The notes: a model not told the origin generated them from the letters alone. DNA of 64,000 bases from RPQJ01 sp963793005 (GCA_963793005.1 CAWBYP010000002.1:1674001-1738000); one strand, 5' to 3'. Positions 1-7,178 are shown, counted from the stretch's first letter. Numbers and translations are program-made.

Positions 1-399
1 TGGTACATGTCCGAGATGCGACGGTAGTTCGCCTGCGCTTCCGCCTCTCGTGCCGTAGCTTCCTTCAGCGCGGCCTGCGCCTGCGTGAGGCCCGCGACCT
101 GCTCAGTGCTGCGGATACGGACGATGACCGCGCCGACGGTAACGCGGTCGTCCACGTCGAAGTCGATCGCGGCGATGCGCCCGGCGGTCTGGGCCGACAG
201 CGTGGCCTGGTGGATGGCTTCGACCGTGCCATCGAGCATGCGCTCGGACGGGACCGTCGAAGACGTGACCGTGAAGGTCGCGAGCGCGGCCGGAGCCGTG
301 GCCGGCGCGTCGCTGGCGGCTTCGGCCACCGCCGGTGCCGACTGCCGCAAGCATGCACAGCGACGCAAGTGCGCGGGTAGCCGTCGCGGCTGGCCTCAT
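1..399 (-). CDS. RND efflux periplasmic adaptor (HlyD/MFP family), N-terminal part, frame-shifted
   Basis: This is the N-terminal end of a membrane-fusion protein that links an RND pump to its outer-membrane channel; the gene runs off the left edge of the window. The mature part reads in frame from about 329 downward and contains the typical lipoyl/barrel-sandwich segment (LDGTVEAIHQATLSAQTAGR, then IAAIDFDVDDRV) followed by the start of the alpha-hairpin (TQAQAALKEATAREAEAQAN). A good signal peptide (MRPAATATRALASLCMLAAVG) starts at the ATG at 399 but lies in a different frame. Removing one C from the minus-strand ACCGG around 330-336 would join them as ...LAAVGTAVAEAASDAP, a natural cleavage region. 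As sequenced, only a GTG at 329 could start the mature frame. The family call is firm; whether the frameshift is real or an assembly error is open. Confidence 0.8.
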
Positions 400-412
400 G
401 ACGTTCTCCGGG

Positions 413-616
413 CTAGCGAAACGCGGCGCCGGGCTGCACGCCCAGCTTGCTCAGGATCACCGCCATCGGGCAGAAGCCCGTAAACGCCGACTGGAACAGG
501 TTGGCACCGACGAAAGCCGTGAACCAGAACCAGTACGGACTCACGTACACGCCGAGCAGCAGGCTCAGCAGGATCATGGTGCCGGCGAAGGCGATAATTG
601 CTCGATCGAGGTTCAT
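413..616 (-). CDS. DUF2892 (YgaP-type) inner-membrane protein
   Basis: This is a 67-residue membrane protein with two hydrophobic segments (about residues 6-24 and 28-46) and the family signature GFCPMAVILSKLG near the end. DUF2892 is the membrane anchor that in YgaP proteins is fused behind a rhodanese domain. Here it is a separate gene immediately downstream of a rhodanese remnant and a persulfide dioxygenase. The start ATG at 616 gives MNLDRAI, a typical start for this family. By context it belongs to the sulfide/persulfide operon read leftwards from the divergent promoter near 1700. Its own biochemical role is not known. Confidence 0.85.
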   Translation of the reverse strand: MNLDRAIIAFAGTMILLSLLLGVYVSPYWFWFTAFVGANLFQSAFTGFCPMAVILSKLGVQPGAAFR

Positions 617-638
617 GCTGGGTCTCCGTCTTTCGTGA

Positions 639-785
639 TCATCGCCGGCCGTCGTCGACGACGCGGCCGGTCTGTGGGTCGACGCGAATCAGAGGCAGGC
701 CGGCTGCCTTCCATGCCTGCAGGCCGCCCGCGAGGTGCGTGACCTCGTGGTGCCCGGCCGCCTGGAGCTGCTGGGCGGCGGTCAC
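639..785 (-). pseudogene. Rhodanese-domain C-terminal remnant (catalytic half missing)
   Basis: This is a 48-codon frame whose GTG (785) overlaps the stop of the upstream metallo-hydrolase gene. It reads TAAQQLQAAGHHEVTHLAGG then LQAWKAAGLPL, which is the typical C-terminal half of a rhodanese domain (the helix after the active-site loop and the GG-x-x-AW motif). The first half, including the catalytic CxxGxR loop that should lie just before TAAQQL, is absent. A complete single-domain rhodanese is about 100 residues. The most likely origin is a deletion that joined the remnant to the end of the preceding gene, in an operon type that normally carries a whole rhodanese here. It may still be translated by coupling, but it cannot be a working sulfurtransferase. 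Confidence 0.75.
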
Positions 786-1654
786 AACGGGCGACCGAGC
801 ACGTTCAGCGGAACCCTGAGGTAGCTCACTCCGTCCGCTTCGACCGGTGGCAACGCGCCAGCGCGGATGTTCAGCTGCACGGACTGGATCAGCAGGTTAG
901 GCACGTCGAGCGTGGCGTCCCGCTTGCTGCGCATTCCGACGTATTCCTGCTCACTCACGCCGTCGCGTACGTGGATGTTCGCGTCGCGCTGCTCGCCGAT
1001 CGTCGTCTCGCAAAGCGCCTCGCGGCCGCCCGGACAGTAGTCGTGGCAGACGAAGACCCTGGTGTCTGCGGGGAGCGCGAACATGCGCTGGATCGAGCGA
1101 TACAGCTCGGCGGCATCACCGCCCGGGAAATCGCAGCGTGCGGTGCCGCTGTCCGGCATGAACATGGTGTCGCCCACGAACAAGGCGTCGCCGAACAGGT
1201 ACGCGACGCTGTCGTTGGTGTGGCCGGGAGTCGCGACGACGCGCCCCCGCAGCGAGCCTGCTTCGACCGTTTCTTCGTCATCGAGCAGCCGGTCAAACTG
1301 GCCGCCGTCAACGGCGAAATCGTCACCGAGGCCGAAGATCTGCTTGAACGTGGCCTGCACCTTGCGGATGCCCTGGCCGATCGCGACGCCGCCGCCGAGC
1401 CGGCCCTTCAGGTACGGCGCGGACGAAATGTGGTCGGCGTGTGCATGGGTCTCGAGGATCCAGTGGACCTTGAGGCCGGCCTTCTCGCAGTGGAGCGCGA
1501 CGAGCTCCGCCGACCCGGTGCCGGTCCGCGCCGAACGAGAGTCGTAGTCGAGGACCGGGTCGATGACGACCGCGTCGCGCGTGCGTTCATCCGCGACCAC
1601 GTAGGTCCACGTGCCCGAAGGCTCGTGGCGGAATGGCGTAACCGTGGGTCGCAT
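782..1654 (-). CDS. ETHE1/Blh-like persulfide dioxygenase (MBL-fold hydrolase)
   Basis: This is a 290-residue metallo-beta-lactamase-fold protein. Enzymes of this family oxidise glutathione persulfide to sulfite with a mononuclear iron centre. The metal motif THAHADH is at residues 69-75, with further ligands at H145 (TPGHTND), D162 (GDTMF) and H204 (FVCHDY). The segment DSGTARCDFPGGD (168-180) is characteristic of ETHE1/Blh proteins rather than lactamases or glyoxalases. The ATG at 1654 is preferred, because a longer in-frame start near 1792 would run through the promoter and operator into the divergent regulator. It is the first gene of a leftward operon with the rhodanese remnant and DUF2892, opposite a BigR-type repressor, which is the known blh-bigR arrangement. 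Assignment to persulfide oxidation is by family and context. Confidence 0.9.
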   Translation of the reverse strand: MRPTVTPFRHEPSGTWTYVVADERTRDAVVIDPVLDYDSRSARTGTGSAELVALHCEKAGLKVHWILETHAHADHISSAPYLKGRLGGGVAIGQGIRKVQATFKQIFGLGDDFAVDGGQFDRLLDDEETVEAGSLRGRVVATPGHTNDSVAYLFGDALFVGDTMFMPDSGTARCDFPGGDAAELYRSIQRMFALPADTRVFVCHDYCPGGREALCETTIGEQRDANIHVRDGVSEQEYVGMRSKRDATLDVPNLLIQSVQLNIRAGALPPVEADGVSYLRVPLNVLGRPL

Positions 1655-1685
1655 GGGGCTTGTCCTGGGTCGGTACCGGCCCAGC

Positions 1686-1728
1686 ATCGTATTAGCTATT
1701 GCTAATGTAGTCAATGCTGAATTATACT
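1686..1728. promoter_or_regulatory. Divergent overlapping promoters with a BigR/SqrR-type operator
   Basis: A perfect inverted repeat ATTAGC-TATT-GCTAAT occupies 1691-1706. Leftwards (minus strand) there is TTGACT (1714-1709), a 17-base spacer and TACGAT (1691-1686), which would drive the dioxygenase operon with a start near 1679. Rightwards there is TTGCTA (1699-1704), an 18-base spacer and TATACT (1723-1728), which would drive the ArsR gene and probably tauE. The repeat lies in the leftward spacer and covers the rightward -35, so one bound repressor could shut both directions. The operator assignment is inferred from position and symmetry. Confidence 0.7.
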
Positions 1729-1754
1729 GATGCGATCCACGCAACGGACCGGTC

Positions 1755-2144
1755 ATGCCACCCGCCACCCGCCGCCGCCCCGATATCCCCATGGCAGCCG
1801 AAGAAATGAAGGTTCACGCCACCGATGCCGCGCGCCTGATGAAGGCTCTCGGGAACGAGCAGCGGATGCTCATCCTGTGCAACCTGCTGGAAGGACCGAT
1901 GTCGGTGGGTGAACTCAATGCCCGTGTGGCACTCAGCCAGTCCGCACTGTCGCAGCACCTGGCCGTGCTGCGAGAGGGTGGCCTGGTCGAGACACGACGC
2001 GATGCACGGTCCATCCACTATTCACTGCCCGCCGGGCCGGTGACGAGAGTCATGGCGGTGCTGCAGGACATCTACTGCTCCACGGAGTCACTCGCTGAGC
2101 CGATCGCCGTCCGCCGCCCGCGCAGCGCGGCCTGCAAGAGCTGA
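1755..2144 (+). CDS. ArsR-family persulfide-responsive repressor (BigR/SqrR type)
   Basis: This is a winged-helix ArsR regulator with the recognition helix region SVGELNARVALSQSALSQHL. Two cysteines, C42 in LILCNLLEG and C108 in DIYCSTE (counted from the 1755 ATG), sit exactly where BigR and SqrR carry the pair that forms a disulfide or polysulfide link with reactive sulfur species and releases DNA. No metal-binding ELCVCDL-type motif is present, so it is not a classical arsenic sensor. A second ATG at 1791 (MAAEEMKVHATDAARLMKAL) gives a length closer to known members and may be the true start. It is divergent from the persulfide dioxygenase gene and probably transcribed with the exporter that begins 16 bases downstream. 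The gene name bigR or sqrR would be appropriate if the operator is confirmed. Confidence 0.88.
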   Translation: MPPATRRRPDIPMAAEEMKVHATDAARLMKALGNEQRMLILCNLLEGPMSVGELNARVALSQSALSQHLAVLREGGLVETRRDARSIHYSLPAGPVTRVMAVLQDIYCSTESLAEPIAVRRPRSAACKS

Positions 2145-2160
2145 CCCGGCGGACCAGGAC

Positions 2161-2922
2161 TTGCTGCTCGCACTTCTTGGAGCACTCGCGATCGGGCTCA
2201 GCCTGGGATTGCTGGGTTCGGGCGGATCAATCCTCACGGTTCCGGTCCTTCACTACCTTGTCGGTCAGCCCGACAAGCTCGCGATCGCCGGTTCCCTGCT
2301 GGTGGTCGGCCTGATCGCGACCGCGGGTTGCATGCCCTACGCGCTGCACCGGCAGGTGGACTGGCGCAATGCGGTGCGGTTCGGGTTGCCGGGCATGGCC
2401 GGCGCCTGGATCGGCGCCACGCTGGCGCACTGGGTCCCCGGGGTTGCGCAACTGGCCCTGTTCGCCGGCGTGATGCTGCTGGCCGCCTGGCGGATGCTGC
2501 GAGGCGCGACCGTGGCCGCGGCCGACCACGAACCGCGCGCGTCGGCTGTCGTAGGCGGTGGGTTCGGAGTCGGGCTGTTGAGCGGACTCGTCGGGGTCGG
2601 CGGCGGCTTCCTGATCGTTCCAGCCCTGGTGCTGCTCGCCGGCGTACCGATGCTGAGCGCCGTAGGTACCAGCCTGGCCGTGATCGCGCTGAATTCATTT
2701 ACCGGGTTTGCCAAGTATGTGGTGGTCCTCGAACACCAGGGTCTCGCGCTCGACTTACCCATACTGCTGGTCATCGCCGGCGTGGGTGTCATCGGCAGCT
2801 TTGCCGGCCATCGGATCGGACGAAGACTCCCCCAGGTGGTGGTGCGGAGACTGTTCGGCGGCTTCCTGGTCGTGATGGGACTGTTCATCGCAACTGACGT
2901 GGCGCGACGGCTGCTCGGCTGA
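2161..2922 (+). CDS. TauE/SafE-family sulfite exporter (TSUP permease)
   Basis: This is a 253-residue integral membrane protein made of two similar halves, each opening with the family's glycine-rich motif (GLLGSGGSILTVPVL near residue 17 and GLVGVGGGFLIVPALVLL near 140). About eight transmembrane helices can be traced. It begins with TTG at 2161, where the protein starts directly with the first helix (MLLALLGALAIGL). It follows the persulfide-responsive repressor on the same strand with a 16-base gap. TSUP proteins export sulfite and related organosulfur anions; removing the sulfite made by persulfide oxidation is the obvious role here. Substrate specificity is inferred from context only. 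Confidence 0.88.
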   Translation: MLLALLGALAIGLSLGLLGSGGSILTVPVLHYLVGQPDKLAIAGSLLVVGLIATAGCMPYALHRQVDWRNAVRFGLPGMAGAWIGATLAHWVPGVAQLALFAGVMLLAAWRMLRGATVAAADHEPRASAVVGGGFGVGLLSGLVGVGGGFLIVPALVLLAGVPMLSAVGTSLAVIALNSFTGFAKYVVVLEHQGLALDLPILLVIAGVGVIGSFAGHRIGRRLPQVVVRRLFGGFLVVMGLFIATDVARRLLG

Positions 2923-2958
2923 CCCACCGTCCCGCCCGGCTGCGTGAGCCGGCTCGCA

Positions 2959-4011
2959 TCAATACAGCGACTTGATCAGCAGCGTGCTGATGATCCCCAC
3001 GATCAGCGCCGAGACCAGGCCCAGGCCGAGTGGCTTGAACCCGATGCTCCGGAGTCCCTTGATGCTTGTGCCGAGGCCGACGCCAGCCATTGCCACGCCG
3101 AGGCAGATGGATGACGCATGCCTGGCAACGTCCAGAAAGGCCTGCCACTGCGCCGGCGCCAACACCCCGAACGGGCGCGCGTTCATATCGCCGATCGTGC
3201 GCAGCGCGCTCATGCAGGCGAACGCGATCACGAACAGCGGGACCATGGTCCACCAGGCCGGCGGCTCCCCGCCATCCGACGAGCGGCGATGGTAGCGAAT
3301 CGCCATCAGCGGTATCACGAGCAGCATGGATAGATTGCGCTCGAGCTTGGTCACGGTCGCGACATCCAGCGCCTCGGGCGCGTGGTAGTAATCCTGGTAC
3401 ACCAGCCCGGCGCCCGCCACCTGCGAGGTGTCGTGCACGGCGGAGCCGAGGAACAGTCCGGCGCGGAACGGATCCCCGTCAAAAAGCCAGTGCGCCACGA
3501 ACGGATAGGCCAGCATCGCGAACAGCCCGAACACCGTGATGCAGGCAACCGCGTAGCTGGTCTCCTCCTCCTTCGCCCCGATGGCAGGCGACACCGCGAC
3601 GATGGCCGTGTTGCCGCAGATGCTGGTGCCGACCGCGATCAGCGTCGCGAGCCGATCCGGCAGGCCGAGTCGCCGGCCGAGGAACCCGACGATCAGTATC
3701 GCGGCTGGAATCGTCACCAGGATCACCGGCAGCGACTTCAGCCCGATCGAACCGACCTCGACGATGCTGAGCTTCAAGCCAAGCAGCACGATACCGATCC
3801 GGAGCATCCGGTTTACGGAGAAATCCACGCCCGGCTGCAACGCCGCTGGCAGCTTGAACAGGTTGGCGAACCCGAGACCGAGCAGGATCGCGACCATGAT
3901 TCCGCTGATCGCACCCGGGCCGAGGCCCAGCGAGAGTGCGAGTCGGTCGGCGATGAAGTTGCCGGCCAGCGCCAGCGCGAATGCGAGCAGCAGGCCCGGG
4001 ACGATTTTCAT
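2959..4011 (-). CDS. YeiH-family (UPF0324) putative sulfate exporter
   Basis: This is a 350-residue inner-membrane protein with about ten helices. Family motifs are visible: LALSLGLGPGAISGIM, VNRMLRIGIVLLGLKLS, GTSICGNTAIVAVSPAI and SAVHDTSQVAGAG. The ATG at 4011 starts MKIVPGLLLAFALALAG, which places the first helix correctly; an upstream extension to 4041 adds only charged residues. It converges with tauE across a 36-base gap and may dispose of sulfate or sulfite formed by the neighbouring oxidation genes. The physiological substrate of the family is not firmly established. Confidence 0.88.
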   Translation of the reverse strand: MKIVPGLLLAFALALAGNFIADRLALSLGLGPGAISGIMVAILLGLGFANLFKLPAALQPGVDFSVNRMLRIGIVLLGLKLSIVEVGSIGLKSLPVILVTIPAAILIVGFLGRRLGLPDRLATLIAVGTSICGNTAIVAVSPAIGAKEEETSYAVACITVFGLFAMLAYPFVAHWLFDGDPFRAGLFLGSAVHDTSQVAGAGLVYQDYYHAPEALDVATVTKLERNLSMLLVIPLMAIRYHRRSSDGGEPPAWWTMVPLFVIAFACMSALRTIGDMNARPFGVLAPAQWQAFLDVARHASSICLGVAMAGVGLGTSIKGLRSIGFKPLGLGLVSALIVGIISTLLIKSLY

Positions 4012-4092
4012 TGCGGGTTGCCCGTGCTCACGACGCCGCAACGCGGGACGATGGTGCCGCTGGATTCAGGTGCCGCAGGTTTCCATCGCCCG

Positions 4093-4338
4093 CTACTCGC
4101 GCGCCTCAAGCTCTGCGAGCCGCTTCTCGAGCGCCGTGAGCTTGGCGCGCGTGCGTTTCAACACCGCCGCCTGGACGTCGAACTCCTCGCGCGTCACCAG
4201 GTCGAGCTTTGCGAGCCCGCCGGCTAGCACGCCCTTGAAATTCTGTTCCAGGTCGCGTCGCAGCGCTGCGACGCTCTCGGGCACGGACCCGGCCAGGCGC
4301 TGGGCGAGATCGTCGATGAGTCGGGGGTCGAAGGCCAT
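4093..4338 (-). CDS. ubiK: Ubiquinone biosynthesis accessory factor UbiK (BMFP domain)
   Basis: This is an 81-residue protein with an N-terminal amphipathic helix (RLIDDLAQRLAGSVPESV) and a long C-terminal coiled coil (LVTREEFDVQAAVLKRTRAK followed by LTALEKRLAELEARE). This is the classical YqiC/UbiK layout. UbiK acts with UbiJ in the soluble Ubi complex that hydroxylates and methylates ubiquinone precursors. ubiJ, ubiE and ubiB are also in this window, about 26 kb away. Its position near glnK-amtB is common in gammaproteobacteria. No other family fits the size and the motif LVTREEFDVQ. Confidence 0.9.
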   Translation of the reverse strand: MAFDPRLIDDLAQRLAGSVPESVAALRRDLEQNFKGVLAGGLAKLDLVTREEFDVQAAVLKRTRAKLTALEKRLAELEARE

Positions 4339-4440
4339 ATGGGGAAGTGGTTAGTGACCAGCGGTTGGCGGGTAGTGTAGGGGAAGAAGACAGCCAGCGA
4401 TCAGCGGTCAGGCAACGGACGGCTAGCCTGCTGTATCTGG

Positions 4441-4806
4441 CTAATTGTACCCATCGGCGTCGGTGGCGAGGCGAGAACCCCGCTCGCGTCGAATCCGTGT
4501 TGAGGTGCTGGTCAAGCCTTGCTCCTTCACGAACTTGACCTCCACCCGGCATCCAAGCGCTTTGGCGTACTTTTGCAGCGTCGCGATTGAGGGGGAATGC
4601 TTAAGTGCTCCGGATTCAAGGCGCGCGATTGCGGACTGGGTCGTACCGACGCGTTCCGCCACCTGCGCCTGGGTGAGACCGGCTTCCGCACGCGCCTTCA
4701 GTATTTCGTCCAGAAATGCGAATTCCGCTCCCAATGCTTCATACGCCTCACGCACGTCAGGTCGCGCCAATGCTCGAGCCTTGAACCTCTTCAGTGGACT
4801 AGCCAT
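4441..4806 (-). CDS. XRE-family antitoxin (HigA-like)
   Basis: This is a 121-residue protein with a helix-turn-helix of the Cro/C1 type in the middle (EAGLTQAQVAERVGTTQSAI). The following helix contains ARLESGALKHSPSIATLQKY and leads into a short beta segment (LGCRVEVKFV) typical of HigA-like antitoxins. It overlaps the end of the upstream toxin gene by 8 bases, so the order is toxin then antitoxin, as in higBA systems. It should neutralise the toxin and, with it, repress the operon through the inverted repeat at 5133-5152. The family assignment is strong; biochemical function is inferred. Confidence 0.85.
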   Translation of the reverse strand: MASPLKRFKARALARPDVREAYEALGAEFAFLDEILKARAEAGLTQAQVAERVGTTQSAIARLESGALKHSPSIATLQKYAKALGCRVEVKFVKEQGLTSTSTRIRRERGSRLATDADGYN

Positions 4807-5125
4807 TCTTCAGTTCCTTCATTCGCCTGCGGGCAATTTCCAGTTCTCCGGCGGGGGTCTTCTCGGTCTTCTTCACGAACTGATGCAGCATGACAATTTG
4901 CCGATCGATGATCGTGCAATAGAAAACTCGGACAATCCCCTCCGCGGCCTTCAGCCGGAGTTCAAACAAGCCTTGGCCCATCGCACGCGTATGAGGCATG
5001 CCGAGGTCTGGGCCGTAGATTTCCATGCGTTCCGCATACTTCAAGAACCGCGCAACAAACCCGGCCGGAAGTGCCAGTATCTCGGCTTCCAGCCGCCGAC
5101 TGAAGAACCTGACCTTCCATGTCAT
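4799..5125 (-). CDS. HigB-like toxin (RelE/ParE superfamily, Gp49-like)
   Basis: This is a 108-residue basic protein with the pattern of phage Gp49/HigB-type mRNA interferases: WKVRFFSRRLEAEILALP at the start, then MPHTRAMGQGLFELRLKAAE and GIVRVFYCTIIDRQIVMLHQ before FVKKTEKTP. The FELRLK and RVFY strands form the toxin core in this superfamily. The start ATG at 5125 lies only seven bases from an inverted repeat, so any transcript leader is very short. It is paired with an overlapping XRE antitoxin. HigB toxins cleave mRNA on the ribosome; this activity is inferred from family membership. Confidence 0.85.
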   Translation of the reverse strand: MTWKVRFFSRRLEAEILALPAGFVARFLKYAERMEIYGPDLGMPHTRAMGQGLFELRLKAAEGIVRVFYCTIIDRQIVMLHQFVKKTEKTPAGELEIARRRMKELKNG

Positions 5126-5132
5126 GATCGGA

Positions 5133-5152
5133 ATATAGCATATTCGCTATAT
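5133..5152. promoter_or_regulatory. Palindromic operator/promoter of the toxin-antitoxin operon
   Basis: A perfect repeat ATATAGC-N6-GCTATAT ends seven bases before the toxin ATG (read on the minus strand). The site is AT-rich within GC-rich DNA, and the minus strand contains TATGCT and TATATT as possible -10 elements. This fits an autoregulated operon in which the XRE antitoxin binds the repeat and covers the promoter. Confidence 0.65.
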
Positions 5153-5281
5153 GCAGGACCACTGCCTACCGCGCTCCCTCGCGAGGCGCGCAGGCAGATG
5201 CGCGCCCCAGGATGGTGCATACCCCGGTGCTCGCCCCGGCCAGGCACTCGATATGCCGCCGGACTCGACCCGGTCCGCTGG

Positions 5282-5297
5282 TGGCACGCTTCCTGCA
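5282..5297 (+). promoter_or_regulatory. Sigma-54 promoter of glnK-amtB
   Basis: The sequence TGGCACGCTTCCTGCA matches the sigma-54 consensus TGGCACG-N4-TTGCA except for one base. GG at 5283-5284 and GC at 5295-5296 have the required ten-base spacing. A transcript would start near 5308, 35 bases before glnK. Nitrogen-limitation control by NtrC is the expected regime for this operon. A complete NtrC box was not found by eye. Confidence 0.8.
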
Positions 5298-5342
5298 TCG
5301 AGGTCCCCGCAGCCAATTGCCACCGCCAGAGGACCGCAACCG

Positions 5343-5681
5343 ATGAAGCTCATCACCGCGATCATCAAGCCGTACAAGCTCGATGAAGTGCGGCAGGCCA
5401 TTGCCGACATCGGGGTGCAGGGCGTGACCGTCACGGAGGTGCAGGGCTTCGGCCGGCAACGCGGTCACACGGAGCTCTATCGCGGCGCCGAGTACAGCAT
5501 CGATTTCCTGCCGAAGACCCGGCTCGAGATCGCCGTGGACGACGAAGTCGCGGAGCAGGTGATCGAAGCAGTGTGCAACGTGGCCCGCACTGGAAAGATC
5601 GGCGACGGGAAGATTTTTGTGTCCGCACTAGACCAGGCCGTGCGTATCCGCACGGGCGAAAACGGCGCCGAGGCCGTCTGA
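5343..5681 (+). CDS. glnK: PII nitrogen regulatory protein GlnK
   Basis: This is a 112-residue PII protein. The T-loop FGRQRGHTELYRGAEYSIDF carries Tyr51, the uridylylation site, and the C-terminal signature TGKIGDGKIFV is present. PII proteins report 2-oxoglutarate, ATP/ADP and glutamine status; GlnK blocks the AmtB channel when nitrogen is sufficient. The ATG at 5343 gives the canonical MKLITAIIKPYKLDEVR. It lies 53 bases before amtB and behind a sigma-54 promoter, which favours GlnK over GlnB. The name rests on this linkage, since the two paralogues are nearly identical in sequence. Confidence 0.92.
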   Translation: MKLITAIIKPYKLDEVRQAIADIGVQGVTVTEVQGFGRQRGHTELYRGAEYSIDFLPKTRLEIAVDDEVAEQVIEAVCNVARTGKIGDGKIFVSALDQAVRIRTGENGAEAV

Positions 5682-5734
5682 GCCAAGGCAACCCGAATGG
5701 ACTTTCATTCAGAGAGACTGACAGGAGAACGCCA

Positions 5735-7135
5735 GTGAACACGCTGACTGCCGCGCGGAGCCGCCCCTGGGCCATCGCGCTCGCCCTGGGCGCCTTGCTT
5801 GCGCCCACGCTTGGATTCGCGGACGACCCGGTGCCCGACAAGGGCGACACGGCCTGGATGATGACGTCCACGATGCTGGTAACCCTGATGACGATCCCGG
5901 GCCTCGCGCTCTTCTACGGCGGCATGGTCCGCTCGAAGAACGTGCTGTCGCTGCTGATGCAGGTGTTCATGATCGTCTGCATGGTCTCGATCCTGTGGGC
6001 CGTGTATGGCTACAGCATCGCGTTCACGTCCGGCAACGCCTTCTTCGGCGGGTTCGATCGCCTGTTCATGCAGGGGCTCACCTCGGAGTCGCTGGCGGCC
6101 ACGTTCAGCAAGGGTGTCTACATCCCCGAATACGTGTACTTCGCATTCCAGATGACCTTCGCCTGCATCACGCCGGCGCTGATCGTCGGTGCCTTCGCCG
6201 AGCGCATCAAGTTCGGCGCGGTGCTGTTGTTCGTGGTGCTGTGGTTCACGTTCTCCTACCTGCCGATCGCGCACATGGTGTGGTTCTGGGCCGGCCCGGA
6301 CGCCTACACCGACGCCGCGGCCGCTGACGCAGCCAACGCGACCGCCGGATTCCTGTTCCAGCAGGGCGCGCTGGACTTCGCGGGCGGCACGGTCGTGCAC
6401 ATCAACGCGGGCATCGCGGGCCTGGTGGGTGCGCTGATGCTCGGCAAGCGCATCGGCTACGGCAGCGCGTCGATGGCCCCGCACAACGTGCCGATGGTGA
6501 TGATCGGCACCTCGCTGCTGTGGGTGGGCTGGCTCGGCTTCAACGTGGGATCGAACCTCGAGGCTTCGGCATTCGCGGGCCAGGTGTTCGCGAACACCAT
6601 GCTTGCGACGGCTGCCGCGGCGCTCGCCTGGTCGTTCGCCGAGTGGATTCACCGCGGTACGCCGACCATGCTGGGCGCAGCCTCCGGCGCCGTGGCCGGC
6701 CTGGTCGCCATCACGCCGGCCTGCGGCTGGGTGGGCCCGATGGGCGCGATCGCAATCGGCCTCAGTGCCGGCCTCGTGTGCCTGTGGGCCGTGGCAAGCC
6801 TCAAGCAGAAGCTCGGCTACGACGACTCGCTGGACGTGTTCGGCGTGCACTGCGTCGGCGGCATTCTCGGTGCGCTGCTGACCGCGGTGTTCTGTGCGCC
6901 GTCGCTCGGCGGCACCGGCGTTTACGATTACGTGGCGGAAGCCGTCGCCGACTACTCCATCCTCGCCCAGCTGAAGTCGCAGGGCATTGCGGTACTGTTG
7001 AGCCTCGTCTGGTCGGGCGTGGTCGCCGCGGTATCGTTCAAGATCGTCGACGCCGTCGTCGGGCTCAGGGTCGCGGAGGACCAGGAGCGCGAAGGACTCG
7101 ACACCGTGTCGCACGGGGAGCGGGCGTACAGCTGA
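5735..7135 (+). CDS. amtB: Ammonium transporter AmtB
   Basis: This is a 466-residue ammonium channel with an N-terminal signal sequence (about residues 1-29, ending GFADDP) followed by eleven helices. The twin pore histidines are H222 (GGTVVHINAG) and H372 (DVFGVHCVGG). The start is GTG at 5735, chosen because an AGGAGA ribosome site lies nine bases upstream and because the signal peptide begins there. A longer frame upstream overlaps glnK and is not coding. It forms an operon with glnK and is followed by a strong terminator. It moves ammonium into the cell, with GlnK as the plug under nitrogen excess. Confidence 0.95.
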   Translation: MNTLTAARSRPWAIALALGALLAPTLGFADDPVPDKGDTAWMMTSTMLVTLMTIPGLALFYGGMVRSKNVLSLLMQVFMIVCMVSILWAVYGYSIAFTSGNAFFGGFDRLFMQGLTSESLAATFSKGVYIPEYVYFAFQMTFACITPALIVGAFAERIKFGAVLLFVVLWFTFSYLPIAHMVWFWAGPDAYTDAAAADAANATAGFLFQQGALDFAGGTVVHINAGIAGLVGALMLGKRIGYGSASMAPHNVPMVMIGTSLLWVGWLGFNVGSNLEASAFAGQVFANTMLATAAAALAWSFAEWIHRGTPTMLGAASGAVAGLVAITPACGWVGPMGAIAIGLSAGLVCLWAVASLKQKLGYDDSLDVFGVHCVGGILGALLTAVFCAPSLGGTGVYDYVAEAVADYSILAQLKSQGIAVLLSLVWSGVVAAVSFKIVDAVVGLRVAEDQEREGLDTVSHGERAYS

Positions 7136-7178
7136 TAGAAAACGCCGGGCCGCCTGGCCCGGGATTGACCCAATTGAG

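Noticed and set aside
1655..1792. N-terminal extension of the persulfide dioxygenase
   Set aside because: It would translate the operator and both promoters and overlap the divergent regulator. The ATG at 1654 gives the family's normal start.
5200..5281. NtrC enhancer sites upstream of the sigma-54 promoter
   Set aside because: Two GGTGC half-sites occur but in direct, not inverted, orientation. No full GCACC-N5-GGTGC box could be read.
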